This document shows, in pieces, positions 47,002-59,549 of a stretch of 64,000 nt of DNA. Each line of letters begins with the position of its first letter. Positions within the stretch are counted from its first letter, which is position 1. The notes beneath the pieces were generated by a model, which saw only the letters and a list, made by a program, of their open reading frames with translations, was not told the DNA's origin and did not search any database. Source of the DNA: Timema cristinae (taxonomy: Eukaryota > Arthropoda > Insecta > Phasmatodea > Timematidae); the NCBI GenBank assembly GCA_039000515.1, contig JBCFYV010011135.1:6061209-6125208 (forward strand), written 5' to 3'. A program made the position numbers and the translations under genes.

Positions 47002-48160
47002 CATGATAATGTCGTTATTGTAGAAATGTTTGAAATCTATCATTAGAATATTAAAGTTAATTTTAAAGAGAAGCCACATAACATTTTTAAAACTTGATCC
47101 TTAAAGTTATTTTTAATTTAATTTTGAAAAACATGCCAAATTTTGCATAGAAAAAGAGGAGGATATTTGATAATTCAATCTTATTTTTAGCCTGATTTAA
47201 ATAATAACCTTGAGGGCAACCAATATTTTCTATAAGGATAACGAGGAATATTTTCGAATACGGAAGGACGGCTATCGATAACACAATGTTGCTCCCTAAA
47301 AGTGGACCATAAGGAAACGAATATGTTGTGTGAATATAACAAGTAAAACATTCAAAGCAGTAAGGTTGACTATCGATCAGCACCAACGCGAATGAATTTG
47401 AATAATTTTATCGAATGATTTTGAAACTATCTAAAAGTCGATAGTCTAACAAGTTTTAATTATTTGATAGTTTTCGTTCGACGGTGCCCAACACTAATTA
47501 CTATCTGTATTTAAGGTGACAGTGAAGTGATTTCGAGTTAAGGTGGCTTTATTAAATTAATTTTTAAATTAATTTTGCACCCTTTAAGACCTTTGTGCCT
47601 CTAGATTCGTCCAATGATTCGCCCTGTTTGGGGATTAATCAAACAAAACTAGCTATTTTTTTTATAAACGCGTCTTACTACCTGTTCACTGTTCAAGCTA
47701 TACGCTCTAAACTGTAATCCATTATCCATGGATTGGTGGTAGATGAAAGCTAGCAAATTATGTTAAAATGGTTAAAAGAAAATATAATTAAATACAAATT
47801 GTTGTGAAAGCTTTGATCAAGCGAAAGCGACAACAACTAGTCATATGGTTTTGCAGTTAATATGTTTTGGCGGATGGATATGAAAGTAGATCCGGTAACC
47901 TCAACTGTCATCTTCCACCCCTCCAACAGTAGACAGACTCTAGTTCTATCATTTCTACAGGACTATACAGACTAATTTAATAACTGGGTTAATATCATTT
48001 AACACAAAATAAGTATATATTCTTTTGAAAAAACTGTTTCTAAAGTCCGCCATATTAGTATATTTCAGTTTGTTTTCTGTTATTGTAGAAATTATAATAC
48101 GGTTTTAGTGAGTGAAGGGTTTGATCCACACTTATGGACAAACAGACTAAATGCTAAGTT
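47002..48160. other. Unassigned sequence with a SINE-tail remnant
   Basis: A tail-only remnant at 47668-47712 ('aaacgcgtcttactacctgt'). The 99-residue minus-strand frame at 47087-47386 has no motif. Confidence 0.45.
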
Positions 48161-48488
48161 CGTCAAGTCTTATTATTTTATTATTATTATTATTTCCACC
48201 GCGTCTTTCTACACATTTGGGTTGTACGCATTTAAGCTAATATGTAATGGTAGGGTGATTGTGAGATGAAATGAAGGACCTACAGTTTAACGTGGGATCC
48301 GAACCACGGTGGAGGCCTGACATTCCACACATTTACAAGTTGTGATTAATACACGTCTTGTCAGAGGTGAAGGAAGGGTTTGGTAATCAGATAAATCTGT
48401 GCTGGGACCAAGAATTGAACTCCGGACCCCCAACACAGAAGTCCTACACCTTATCCCTAGACCACCAGGTCGCCCTCGCCAAGTCTTA
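48161..48488 (-). mobile_element. SINE family 2 with 12-bp target duplication
   Basis: Body 48173-48476 in reverse, from (tta)n and 'ccaccgcgtctttctacaca' through 'gaattgaactccggaccccc' to 'ccctagaccaccaggtcgcc'. The flanks 'cgtcaagtctta' (48161-48172) and 'cgccaagtctta' (48477-48488) match at 11 of 12 bases. This is the clearest target duplication for this family here. Confidence 0.93.
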
Positions 48489-48499
48489 ATTTTTGTTAA

Positions 48500-48620
48500 C
48501 ATGGAGGTCGTGATTCGAATCCCATCCAACTGTACTAAGGGTATTTTTTTTCTCTTTCCGAAATTGTTCCCTACTCTTCTTCCTCTCCAATGTTAGTGCC
48601 TTTACTCTTAATTCTACATT
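48500..48620 (+). mobile_element. SINE family 1, fragment
   Basis: Starts inside the head at 'catggaggtcgtgattcgaa' (box B) and continues with 'ccaactgtactaagggtatt'. It ends in a T/C-rich stretch. The family-2 SINE inserted just upstream and probably cut it, since the missing head would lie to the left of 48161. Confidence 0.6.
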
Positions 48621-48639
48621 TCTCATCCCTACCCCATTG

Positions 48640-48905
48640 CCAACCACCCTAGTGCTAGAGTTGTATGATCCCCTGGCTACTGACCAAGAGGTCTTGGGAT
48701 CAATACCCGGCTGGTATCCAGAGATTTTTCTTGGAAGGAGAATAATTCCCATGGTCACCACTGTTTTGTTATTTAGACTTAAGTTGGGTTAAGATCTTCA
48801 TTACTACCATCACCCTATAACCTCATCGAGACATGGAAAGAGCCTCCACGGAGACGACGTACGATCAGTACATCCGGGCGTCCCCTGGTTCATTAGTGCT
48901 GGGCT
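48640..48905 (+). mobile_element. SINE family 4, intact middle
   Basis: Head: 'ctagtgctagagttgtatga' and 'aggtcttgggatcaataccc' (box B-like). Body: 'ttagacttaagttgggttaa', then 'cattactaccatcaccctat', then 'cctcatcgagacatggaaag' and 'cgggcgtcccctggttcatt', ending 'gctgggctacaaactgatga'. This copy shows what the element at 52125/55666 looked like before its middle turned into satellite. Confidence 0.75.
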
Positions 48906-49344
48906 ACAAACTGATGAAGCAAAGACACGCCAGTATTATTACTATCCCATTTGTGAAAGTATTTCCATTATTATTGATGGGTGATATGACATGGTGCAAA
49001 TACAAATAATTGTTTATCAAGAATTAACCAATGTTTGCTCAAAAACGCTCATATATATCTATTAAATACATTCTCCTTACAATATTTAAAGAAAAATGGC
49101 ATTTTCAAATTTAAACCTGCATATGATTTAAACTTCTAATACAATGCACTAATGATAGTTCAGAGCTACATGTATTATTTAAAATTTATCAAACGGAAAA
49201 TCTTGTTCTTATTTGTAAGATTGTTATGACATATAGACAGAGAGTACTTACATATATTTCTGTATTTAGAACATTCTAGCCATTTGAAAATAGCATACAT
49301 TTTCAAAACATGAGTGTTTTTAAAAATTAAATTAATATTACTGT
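48906..49344. other. AT-rich DNA, nothing recognised
   Basis: No shared repeat, no coding signal. Confidence 0.5.
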
Positions 49345-49590
49345 AACCCTCTTCAGTGGCCTCATGATTTTAAGGCGTTACCCTCACAGTAGTCTAGATT
49401 GACGATGATGGGGCGCTCTAGTTCTGAATTTCGGTCGGGTGTACTGAGGGTCGTTTTCCAAAATGGTTTTCCATCCTCAATCTTAGCAAATGCGGGTACA
49501 CTCCTTTAAATGTGACCTTCCTCATTCATCCATAAAACCATTAGCATAATTAAAACATAATCGACTGTTCCACCTTGTAATTTTATATGA
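49345..49590 (+). mobile_element. SINE family 1
   Basis: Head 'cctcttcagtggcctcatga', then 'gaatttcggtcgggtgtact' (after box B), core 'ttccatcctcaatcttagca' and 'aatgcgggtacactcc'; the tail is weak. Confidence 0.8.
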
Positions 49591-50852
49591 TTCAATATGG
49601 GTCCTTTGGATCAGTAGTCAGACTGTTAAATAATAATAATAATAATAATTGTAAAAGTCTAGTTACCTCTAACACATCTTAAACAAAGCATTATATTGTT
49701 CCTGATTAAATTATTTAATTCCCAATTATCATAGAGCCTGAACCAAACAAATAGCTCATGGTTGTGCTAAGTCACCCATCCTGCTGCGTCCAGACGATTT
49801 GCAGAAATTATTCGTCCTTTTTGTTCGTGTTTTGGCAAATCACGGTGGCTGTATTTCTTTGAGCATCAAGGTTACTATCCTGTTAATTAAATAATATACA
49901 ATACGTACATTCCCGATTCTTGATTAAATTCTACATGGATTAATAGCATACACACTTTCTATGTACATTTTAGTTTCACATCCATTATTATAAATTGTTG
50001 TTTGTTGTGGTCAGGTCACCGGGGTATATTGCGAGGAAGCAATAGTTCTGCTTCCATTGGCTTGCAAGGTGTGCTGTAGAGGTGAATGTCACCATGACAA
50101 TCATATATACATTCTTCGGGAACTTATAATACTAGTGGATTGTTTCAACGATTGCTGAAGACTATTATTCTTAAATGTATTAAAAGCTCTTTATTGGTAA
50201 AGGTTTTAAAGAATGCATCTTCACTCAAATTTATAGTTATTTTTTCAACTAAGTTCAACTAACTTCATGGAGATGCCTGGATTTATCTGTTATTTATTGA
50301 AGAATGCATGTTAGTTTAGAACTGTTTTAGGTCTGACTTGGACCCATCTGGAACCTGTAGACATATTGAGAAAAGACCTGCATTCAATAGTTTGAGATGA
50401 AAAACTACAAATTTACAAATTTTCCATATATTTAATCATGTTTATATTATTTTATATATTTAGTTTTTACGTTTTTAAATGGGCTACATGATGAGGAATT
50501 AAACCAAAAATTTCTCAAATTTAACCAATAAAAAAAAACATTCTCCAAAATTCAAAAATAAAATGTCACTATGTATTTTCAGCATATAATACAAAATAGG
50601 TTTTAAAATCATCTGTGTGTTATAGAATTCTCCACGAAACCTAATTATGATGCATTATGGCAAATGAATAAATACACACAGCATTAATGTCTAGACAAAA
50701 AATAGTAAAGTGATTATTAACAAAGCAAATTGGATAGATATTTTGAATCGACTTTAACTCAATTATTAATACTGATCAATTTAAAGGGGAGTGAGGATAA
50801 TCATTAATATTAAATTAACATATAATTACCTGAATAGTGATGGAAAATAGTT
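49591..50852. other. AT-rich DNA, nothing recognised
   Basis: A short (aat)n tract at about 49629-49649. No shared repeat otherwise. Confidence 0.5.
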
Positions 50853-50990
50853 GCACGTGGCCAATTCATAAGGCTGGTTAACTGGTATCTAAAAGATAGG
50901 GTTTGAATCCTGCTCATTGTATGGAGTGTAGTTTTTCCCTTAATAGTTTTCAACACTATTTCCTCGCAGGTACGAGCACACTTATTTTAA
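50853..50990 (+). mobile_element. SINE family 1, 5' part
   Basis: Head 'gcacgtggccaattcataag', box B 'gatagggtttgaatcctgct', core 'cctcgcaggtacgagcacac'. The tail is absent. Confidence 0.65.
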
Positions 50991-51004
50991 GTATTATTAC
51001 CTTA

Positions 51005-51440
51005 TTAGTAGGTTATAATAAAATGCGGTAGCCTGGACCAATATTTAAAGAGTGGTCCAAAAATGTATCTTAGTGATATATAGTAACATATTAGAAGTGT
51101 CAGGCCCCGTGATATACAAGTTAGAGCCAGCATGTAAGCCAATTTTCGATACTTTGTTGTGTTTACGAACCATACCTTAACTATTTGTCCTTTAGGAACT
51201 CTAAAGTCAACTGACGCCAGAACGTAGGCTCGCCATTCAACCATATCCTGAAACACCTACAATTCTCTAACCTGATAGACAACCTCCTTAAAACATTTTT
51301 AACATTACCATCCCAGTGACGTTTTGGCCTAACAAGTGGTATTGTATCTTCAGGTTTCACAACTAAAATGGTGTGTACACGCCTGTCATCACCAATACAG
51401 GCCACAAGACCATCCTACCTCATCCTGCATTCTTTGAATA
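51005..51440 (-). pseudogene. LINE ORF2 C-terminal remnant (second copy type)
   Basis: On the minus strand the pieces GLVACIGDDRRVHTILVVKP, PLVRPKRHWDGNVKNVL (about 51290-51400) and, after a frameshift, QDMVEWRAYVLASVDFRVPK (about 51190-51250) follow one another. These match the C-terminal layout of insect LINE proteins: 'M..DRR.YRVLVGKPEG', 'PLGRPRRRWEDNI', 'QDRDRWRAYV..AMNLRVP'. The sequence is clearly different from the 46-bp-unit LINE on the plus strand, so it is another subfamily. It is dead by frameshift and truncation. Confidence 0.75.
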
Positions 51441-52124
51441 TCCTTGCTATGTTTGGGGATGTATATAAACCATGAAATTCTTCATTATGTATATGTCTCC
51501 ACTATCCTGTTAGTGTATTCTTCTTATATAAATATGTTAATCAGCACTTTGTTCTCAAATATCTCAATTTATTCTCTTGAAACCACGAGTTCCATCTGTA
51601 AAAAAAAATCGGTTTGATTATAGTTATATCTGTTTAACAATTACACATCAAATAAACTGAAGACTGCTAAACAATTTGATGCATAAATATTATATGAATA
51701 TGACTGACATGAATTCCAAACCATTATTGTATTAACAAACTACAGAATATCCTTTTATAAGTGGTTTCGAAAGTCATTTTGTTTTAATTTTATCCTACAA
51801 GATACGTGAAAAATGAGTTTGTACAAGAAGACTAACATTAGTTTAAATTATATTGCACCTTTGATATTTTATATGTAGAACAAAGTTAAATTAGCTCTTT
51901 ATGAATATATAATATACAAAGTTACTGACCGAAGACAATCAGATTAATTACGAGCATGCCTCGGATATAAATTCACAGTTAACCTTTTTCATATCAAATA
52001 CATCCTGCATTCCGTATTATGTGTTTATAATTTTAAGCGATTTTTTATAAATTCATCTGTATCTAGTAGTAATACTAGCCCGACTGACTCACGAAGAAAT
52101 ATTACTAATCCACTAACAAGCTCC
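51441..52124. other. AT-rich DNA, nothing recognised
   Basis: No shared repeat, no coding signal. Confidence 0.5.
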
Positions 52125-52265
52125 GTGGTAGTGGTCAATGAACCTGGCTACGAATCTAAGGGTCCCGGGTTCAATTCATGATACCATGGTTAATTTCCCC
52201 AAAAGGGGAACCATCCGAAATGTCACCGGGTTAGAGTGATTAAACTTAAGTTAGGTTTAAGAGTT
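52125..52265 (+). mobile_element. SINE family 4, left half, split by satellite
   Basis: Head 'gtggtagtggtcaatgaacc' (box A), 'gggtcccgggttcaattcat' (box B), then 'gattaaacttaagttaggtt' and 'taagagtttcactcgttcc'. The last two correspond to 'tagacttaagttgggttaag' and the following bases of the intact copy at 48640-48905. The element resumes at 55666 after the satellite. Confidence 0.75.
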
Positions 52266-55200
52266 TCACTCGTTCCACACCACATACTCACTATCTCCAT
52301 CAACTCAATCCCATATATATCATACCATCAAATACTCACCACATCTCCATCATACCTACACTATCCACACCCACACCTCACAACTCACTACATCCTACCA
52401 TCATACTCACTCATCACCAAATCATCCATACTCACTATCATCCTATCAATCATACTCACTACTATCACATCATACACTCCACCCACAACATATCACATCA
52501 TACACATCTCACATTCTCATTCTAACATCACTCATATCACCATCAATACTATCCCATCATACTCACTATCACATCATACTCACATCAACCTCACCACTAC
52601 ACACATCCATAATCTCACTATCACTCTACTCATACTATCACTCCCATCATACTCACTATCACCATCACACTCACTACTCACTACTCATACAACTATCACC
52701 ACATACTCACTATCACCATCATACTCACTATCACCATCACACTCACTATCACCACATACACTTCCCATCACACCACTATACATCATACTCACTATCACAT
52801 CATACTCACTATCACTATACTCACATCCACTCACATCATATCACTATCACCATCATACTCACTATCACCATCATCACTCACTACCCATCATCACTCACTA
52901 TCACCCATAACTCACTATCACCATCATACTCACTATCACCATCCTATACCACATACTCACTATCACCATCAACTCACTATACCCTTATCACTCACCTATC
53001 ATCCATCACTCACATCACATAACTCTCATCCATCCACTACTCACTATCACCATCAACTCACTATCACCATCATAACTCACTTCACTACCATACTCACTAT
53101 CCCATCATACTCACTATCCACATACTCACTATCACCATCATACTCACTATATCACTCACTCACCATCAACTCACTATCACCACACACTCACTATCCACAT
53201 ATCACTATCACTCATCTACTATCCATCATACTCACTATCACCATCATACTCACTATCCACTACTCATACCATACTCACTATCACCATCATACTTCACTTA
53301 TCCACCACATACTCACTATCACCATCATACTCACTATCCCATCATACTCACTACCACCTTACATACTCACTTCACTCATACTCACTATCCACCATCATAC
53401 TCACTATCACCATCATACTCACTATCACCATACCATATCCCCACATCTACCACTCCATCACTCACTATCACATCATATCACACATAACACTCATACTCAC
53501 ATCATATCATATCCCATACTCATATCACACATCATATCACAACTCTATCACCAATCACTATCACATCTACTCACTATCACCCACATACTCACTTCAAACA
53601 TACTCATATCCTCATACTCACTACCATCATACTCACATCACCATCATACTCACTATCACCATCCATATTCATCTATCACTATCACCATACACCACTATCA
53701 CCTCACTCACTCCCATACTCACTATCCACCATACTCACTATCCCATCATACTCACTATCACCATCAACTCACTATCACACATACTCCTATCCCATCAACT
53801 CACTATCACCATCACACTCACTACACCTTATACTCACTATCACCACCATACTCACTATCCATCATACTCATATCACCATACTACACCTCTATCCTTATCA
53901 CCTATACTCACTTCACACAACTCACTACACCTAACTCACTTCACCACCATATACTCCATCCATATCACCACACCTACACTTATCACTCCATACTCACTAC
54001 ACCATACTCACATCACCACCATCACTTCACCATATACTCACTATCCCATCACACTCACTATCCCATCATACTCACATCACCATCATCTATCACTATACCT
54101 ACCATACTCACTATCACCATCATACTCACTTCACCATCAACTCACTATCTCACTATCACCTCATCACTCACTATCACACCATCAACTCACTATCACCATC
54201 ATACTCACTATCACCATACTCACTATCACTCATCCATACCAATACTACACATACCACTATCACCATCACATCACATACCACTATCACCTACTCACTATCA
54301 CCATCATACTCACTACACCATCCATCCACTACTCACCATCACTCACTATCCCATACTCACTATCACCATCATACTCACTATACATCCACTCACTATCACA
54401 CTAACCATCACTCACATACACCATCAACTCACTACTCCACATACTCACTATCACCATCATACTCACTATCACCATCAACTCACTATCACCACATACTCAC
54501 TTCACCATCATACTCATATCACCATCATACTCACTATCACTCATACTCACTATCACCACATACTCACTATCCCACCATACCACTATCACCACTCATACTC
54601 ACTATCACCCATACTCATTATCACCACCATCTCACATCACCATCACACTCACTATCACACCTATCACTTCACCACATACTCACATCACCATCATACTCAC
54701 TATCACCATCCATACTCACTATCACCATCATACTCACTATCACCATCCTACTCACTATCACCATCAACTCACTTATCACCACATACTCACTATCACACAT
54801 ACTCACTATCACCATACACATCACTATCACTCAATACTCACTATACCATCACTCACACCATATCACTATCACCATACATACTCACTATCACCATCATACT
54901 CACTATCACCACATACTCACTATACACCATACTCACTATCACCATCATCCACTCCATCATCACCAATACTCACATACTACTCACTATCACCACTCATACT
55001 CACTATCACCATCCATACTCACTATCACCATCATACTCACTATCACCACATACTCACTATCACCATCATACTCACTATCACCATCATACTCACTATCACC
55101 CATACCATATCACCACATACTCACATCACCACATACTCACTATCACCTACATACTCACTATCACCACATACTCACTATCACCATCATACTCACTATCACC

Positions 55201-55665
55201 ATCTATAACACTCTCACTATCACCATCATACTCACTATCACCATCATACTCACTATCACACCATACTCACTATCACCTACATACTCACTATCACCACATA
55301 CTCACTATCACCATCCCTATACTCACTATCACCATCATACTCACTATCACCATACTACTCACTATCACATCATACTCACTATCACCATCATACTCACTAT
55401 CACCATCATACTCACTATCCCATCATATTCACTATCACCCTCATACTCAATATCACCATCATACTCAATATCACAATCACACTCACTATCAGTATCACAC
55501 TCACTATCACCCTTATACTCACTATCACCACCATACTCACTATCACCATCACACTCACTATCACCATCACACTCACTATCACCATCACACTCACTATCAC
55601 CATCACACTCACTATCACCCTCATACTCACTATCACCATCATATTCACTATCACCATCACTTCGT
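52266..55665. repeat. 18-bp satellite array, about 3.4 kb
   Basis: The unit is 'catactcactatcaccat' and its variants. From about 55380 to 55660 the units are clean 18-mers that differ only by substitutions, giving on the minus strand a hexapeptide reading, (GDSEYD/GDSECD)n. From 52266 to about 55350 most units have lost one or a few bases (catactcactatccacat, actcactacacc) and the register changes constantly. Loss of bases with hardly any substitutions is the signature of unpolished long-read sequence more than of evolution. The frames on both strands are shadows of the array. Confidence 0.95.
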
Positions 55666-55765
55666 CCCATCAGGACATGAAAGGATGAACAGTTAATACA
55701 TTCGAACGTCCCCTGGGCAGCGGTACATTAATACCAGCTAATATTTTCCAATAACTGGGCTACGA
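55666..55765 (+). mobile_element. SINE family 4, right half
   Basis: Reads 'cccatcaggacatgaaagga', 'cattcgaacgtcccctgggc' and 'ataactgggctacgaattat'. The intact copy at 48830-48905 has catcgagacatggaaag, gggcgtcccctgg and gctgggctaca in the same order. Together with 52125-52265 it brackets the satellite. Confidence 0.7.
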
Positions 55766-56039
55766 ATTATATATTCCCAACACGCGCATACATACATAAT
55801 GCTGCTTCGGAGTGGAATTTTAATATAATGGTTATGTTGATTCAAAAACATCACAACTGGACAGAGGTTTGATTCAAGTTTCAATAGTTTTAAACAGCAA
55901 TCACTTTACCATTTGATCGTTACAGGTTCTCTTTTTAGTAAATTCAACACTCATTCAACTTTTAACTTAAAATACACAATACAATAAGTTTACTGGTAGA
56001 TTCTTTATGGCTGTAAAATATGGTACCGTAAAATACATG
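55766..56039. other. AT-rich DNA, nothing recognised
   Basis: Spacer without recognised features. Confidence 0.5.
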
Positions 56040-56455
56040 ATAATAAATTAGGGTGTTCTAAAAATAAATACCTACTTAGGAAACTACTTGGTCCAAAATG
56101 GGATGAATATATTGAAGAGTGGTGGAGGCTACATATTGAAGGATTATGTAGCCTGTAATTACAATCATAAAATGCTAGGGCAATCAAATATTGTGTGTCA
56201 TGGTGGGCGGGACATCTAGCACGAATGGAAGAAACTTGAACCAAGTTGATGGTATTCACTGGCTAAGTTAATGAGAATAAACCAGTTGGAAAACCTAGAC
56301 ACAGATGGGAGGATACTATTAGAATGGACCTGAAAGAGATATAGTGTAATGAGGTGGACTGGATAGAACTAGCTCAAGATAGGAATAGGTGGCGTACTTT
56401 TTAAGTGCAGTCTTTAGCTTTCAAGTTCATAATGCCAAATAAAAAGTAAGTACTA
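56040..56455 (+). pseudogene. LINE 3' end, single-unit copy
   Basis: Longer C-terminal remnant than the others: 'gtcatggtgggcgggacatc' (WAGH-type codons), 'aaacctagacacagatggga' (GRPR-type), 'attagaatggacctgaaaga' and one copy only of 'aggtggactggatagaacta', then 'taggtggcgtactttttaag' (DRWRA-type) and 'ataatgccaaataaaaagta'. It shows the normal arrangement against which the tandem copies at 8632, 25778 and 39535 can be compared. Stops and small indels are present. Confidence 0.75.
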
Positions 56456-58130
56456 GTTTATATAATAATACAATTTTTAGTGCAAATGCTTTAATAGAGA
56501 ATTAATATTTGGTAAGAATACAGAAATAATAATAGAAAATACATATTTCATAAATATTTTACTATCAACAATCAAATAAAATCTTTTTATAAATATTTTG
56601 ATTTAATTTAAATTATTGTTATACATCTTTTCAAATTTTTTGAAAGGTGCAAATTAAAGAATCGTTTTAGAGATTACATTTCCCCGTTCCAATAATAATC
56701 TTAGTCTTAAAGCTAAGCAGTTATTAGCTGGTAACTTAAATAGTATGGATTAATTATAATGTTATTCACCCCAAATAATTTAAATAAACTTTTAATATAT
56801 TTATTCTAATATTAGACGATACAAGTGGGCCAACAGTAATTATTTATTTTTCGAGTATTCATCTAGTATAAGAGAAACGTCGATTAGTCTCATAGTGCTG
56901 GCGAGTTTAAACCAAGCGGATTTTATTTACGAATATTCTTATGTACTGAAATATATTATGAGCCGTTTTACTGCAATTTAAAACATTCACTTCAAACAAA
57001 TAATCATTTACTAAGACAATCACATCTTCTGTCGTTATTCCACCGGAGGGAATGTCAGATTTGTAACTGTTCCTTGTCTGCTCTAACAAAGAGGAAGGAG
57101 GGAAAAATAAATAAAGAAAACACGTCTTTTGTTGTTGAATTGAAAATTGACTAATTTTTTTTGTGGGTGTGATACAAGTCAATTTCAAAGTAGTACAATA
57201 TTTTTCAACAACTACTGAAATATGACTATATCAAAAGTGCTGAGGGCGTTTCAATTTCAACTAGAAGTATTTTTCACAGTTCAACAATAGCTTATAAAAT
57301 ATAAAAGTTAAAATAAAGTGAATTTTGTCTGTTATTTTAAACGTGATCTGCAACTGGCTTTTTATCAACAAACATCCAAGCTTAATTTTCTTTCCTGATC
57401 TTAACCAATATTTCAAAACATTGCTTGACTTACGACTTTTTTACATAAACAGCAGATATTGTATGGTCATGAAAAATCATTAATTTTATTAGCTTGCAAC
57501 TATGTGATTATAATTGAAAAAACATGTAGGACCAAAAGCAACAATGATACATTAAAGTTTCTTTAAAAATGTTGAACATTTATTTTATGATTTTCTTCAT
57601 TCAAAAATTTATGCTTAAGATAATAGTACTAAAGAACTATACATTTATTTAATTTTAATTATTTTCCTAATCACGTATAAAACAACTTTGAAAAATATTA
57701 TACTATTTAATGAATAAAATAATATCAATTACTGTTCATTAAGACCATGTGTAAACAGGCAACAAACTGTCTAATGACTTTTTTTGTCACTAGCTTTCTG
57801 CCTAGCAGCTGCAAAGCAACAGTTGAACGACGAAATAGTCGCGTCGTTGGTGTGTGTGTGTATGTTCAAGGGGAACATATATGTTGCCAGGTAAAACCAA
57901 AGTTCCATAACTTATATTACATCAATTATCATAATTTACGTAGAAGAAGTAGGTGCTATTTTTGCTCAATATAAAACGACGAGGATTCGAACGTCAATTC
58001 CATGTACACCCCATTTACCGTGAAAGACTTTCTCTTGGAAAGTTTTATACAAGCTTTGAGCGTTATAGTAATTATTCTGATACATTCTTTCTCCATACTA
58101 TAGAATGAGTGTTTCCAGTTTTAATGAATT
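56456..58130. other. AT-rich DNA, nothing recognised
   Basis: Mostly AT-rich. A lone box-B-like 'gacgttcgaatcctcgtcg' (minus strand) at about 57975-57996 has no clear partner box A. The frames at 56907-57188 (minus) and 57747-57974 (plus) have no motif. Confidence 0.45.
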
Positions 58131-59519
58131 TGGTCTCTAGCTGGACAATAAATTTCCCGCCAGGAAACCAATTGATGAAGGATCACGATCAAACGATAGA
58201 TAGACACTATATGCGATATTTGTTCCAAAACTAGACTGAAGTCAAGGGCAGTTCCAAGCACAATCTGGTGAGCAAAGACAGAACTGTCGCCGGAGTACAC
58301 GGCTCCTTGATTGCACTTGGCGCCTCCTAGTCATGATACAAATAAGTCGTCGCAATGTCGTGGTCCTCCACAGCCCTTTTCAACTGCTGAAACACAGTCT
58401 TGTCGTGTCGTGGCCTCTGTACACACTTACAACCGAACTTATTGAACACATTGTAACGAAACGACAAAAAAGTGTTTAGACAATTTGTGGACTGTGTACA
58501 TACGGCCTATATGTAATCATTTGTAGATAAATAGGCAGTGTTTTAAGGTTTAGCTTTTATCTAGCTCATACGTATATTGGTAGGAAAGTACATGACATAT
58601 GTTAAACATATTAAATGTAGGCATAAAATACATAAAACACATTTATTATTATTTTTATTAAATATTCACAAATTGGTGTATTGTATTTGGTTAAATCATT
58701 GATTCATATTTTCTGTTTCACAACCTATCAATTTTGTTCTCCTTGTGCTAATTTCCATAGTGTACCTTTTTTTTCATTCCACAGTATGTTTAGAGGTACA
58801 CAGGTAAGAAAGGGGTTTTTTGGGAGTCATTTCCCGTAACTTGTTTCAAGGGTCTCTAACCTTGGTCCAGTGCTCTCGTTTTTTAAAATGTTTTATTTGT
58901 GTTACTGCTTACCGACTATGTGGGAGCATGTAATGAGTTTGTTTCCCGGCGTGCACAGTGCATGGTGTTGAACAGGTCCTCATAGCGGCGGCTAGGGGAG
59001 GCAGTTGGAGGACTTGTTTATATATTATTACTATTTATGGGTTAAGTTGTTTTTTTAATTTACTAGGAGCAACGGTTTTTTTAATATCAGCTTATAACAG
59101 GATTAATATACATAAGCTACAGATTAAACTACATTTTGTTATCTATTTATTCAAGGCACTTTTTAATACAAGAGCTCACTCTTACAATTTGTCATATTTT
59201 GGGAGATACATTTTATAAAAAAACATCATTAATTATTTTACAAAACTTATTAAACAAAACTATTAAATAAATTAATATTTATTTTTTATAAATTAACATA
59301 TAACTATTTAATAGGTATAACAATATCATTTTATATGAGATATATGACTCGGATATTTATTTTTTAAATATATTGGGTCAAGTTACAATACTGATACAAT
59401 TAATAAAATGATAATAATAGATATTAAAAATTTGATATGGTAAGTTTAAAACCTTAATTAAGAGAACAAATTTAGAAGTCTTGAATAAATTGCAGTTTTC
59501 TAAAATATCATTTTATATT
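58131..59519. other. Unassigned sequence
   Basis: A GC-richer patch at 58135-58450 and another at 58920-59020 have no recognisable product. The remainder is AT-rich. The 86-residue frame at 58958-59218 passes from the GC patch into AT-rich DNA and has no motif. Confidence 0.4.
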
Positions 59520-59549
59520 CAAACTAACACGTCCTTTAAGATGACATAC

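Noticed and set aside
52236..52910. A 224-residue plus-strand frame rich in H, S, T, I and Y
   Set aside because: It is the noisy 18-bp satellite read as protein; single-base losses keep it open by chance.
55365..55670. An acidic GDSEYD repeat protein on the minus strand
   Set aside because: Clean satellite units are 18 bases, hence six codons. The frame has no start or stop of its own outside the array.
57960..58010. tRNA gene candidate on the minus strand (gttcgaatcc)
   Set aside because: Only a box B is convincing; no cloverleaf can be drawn.
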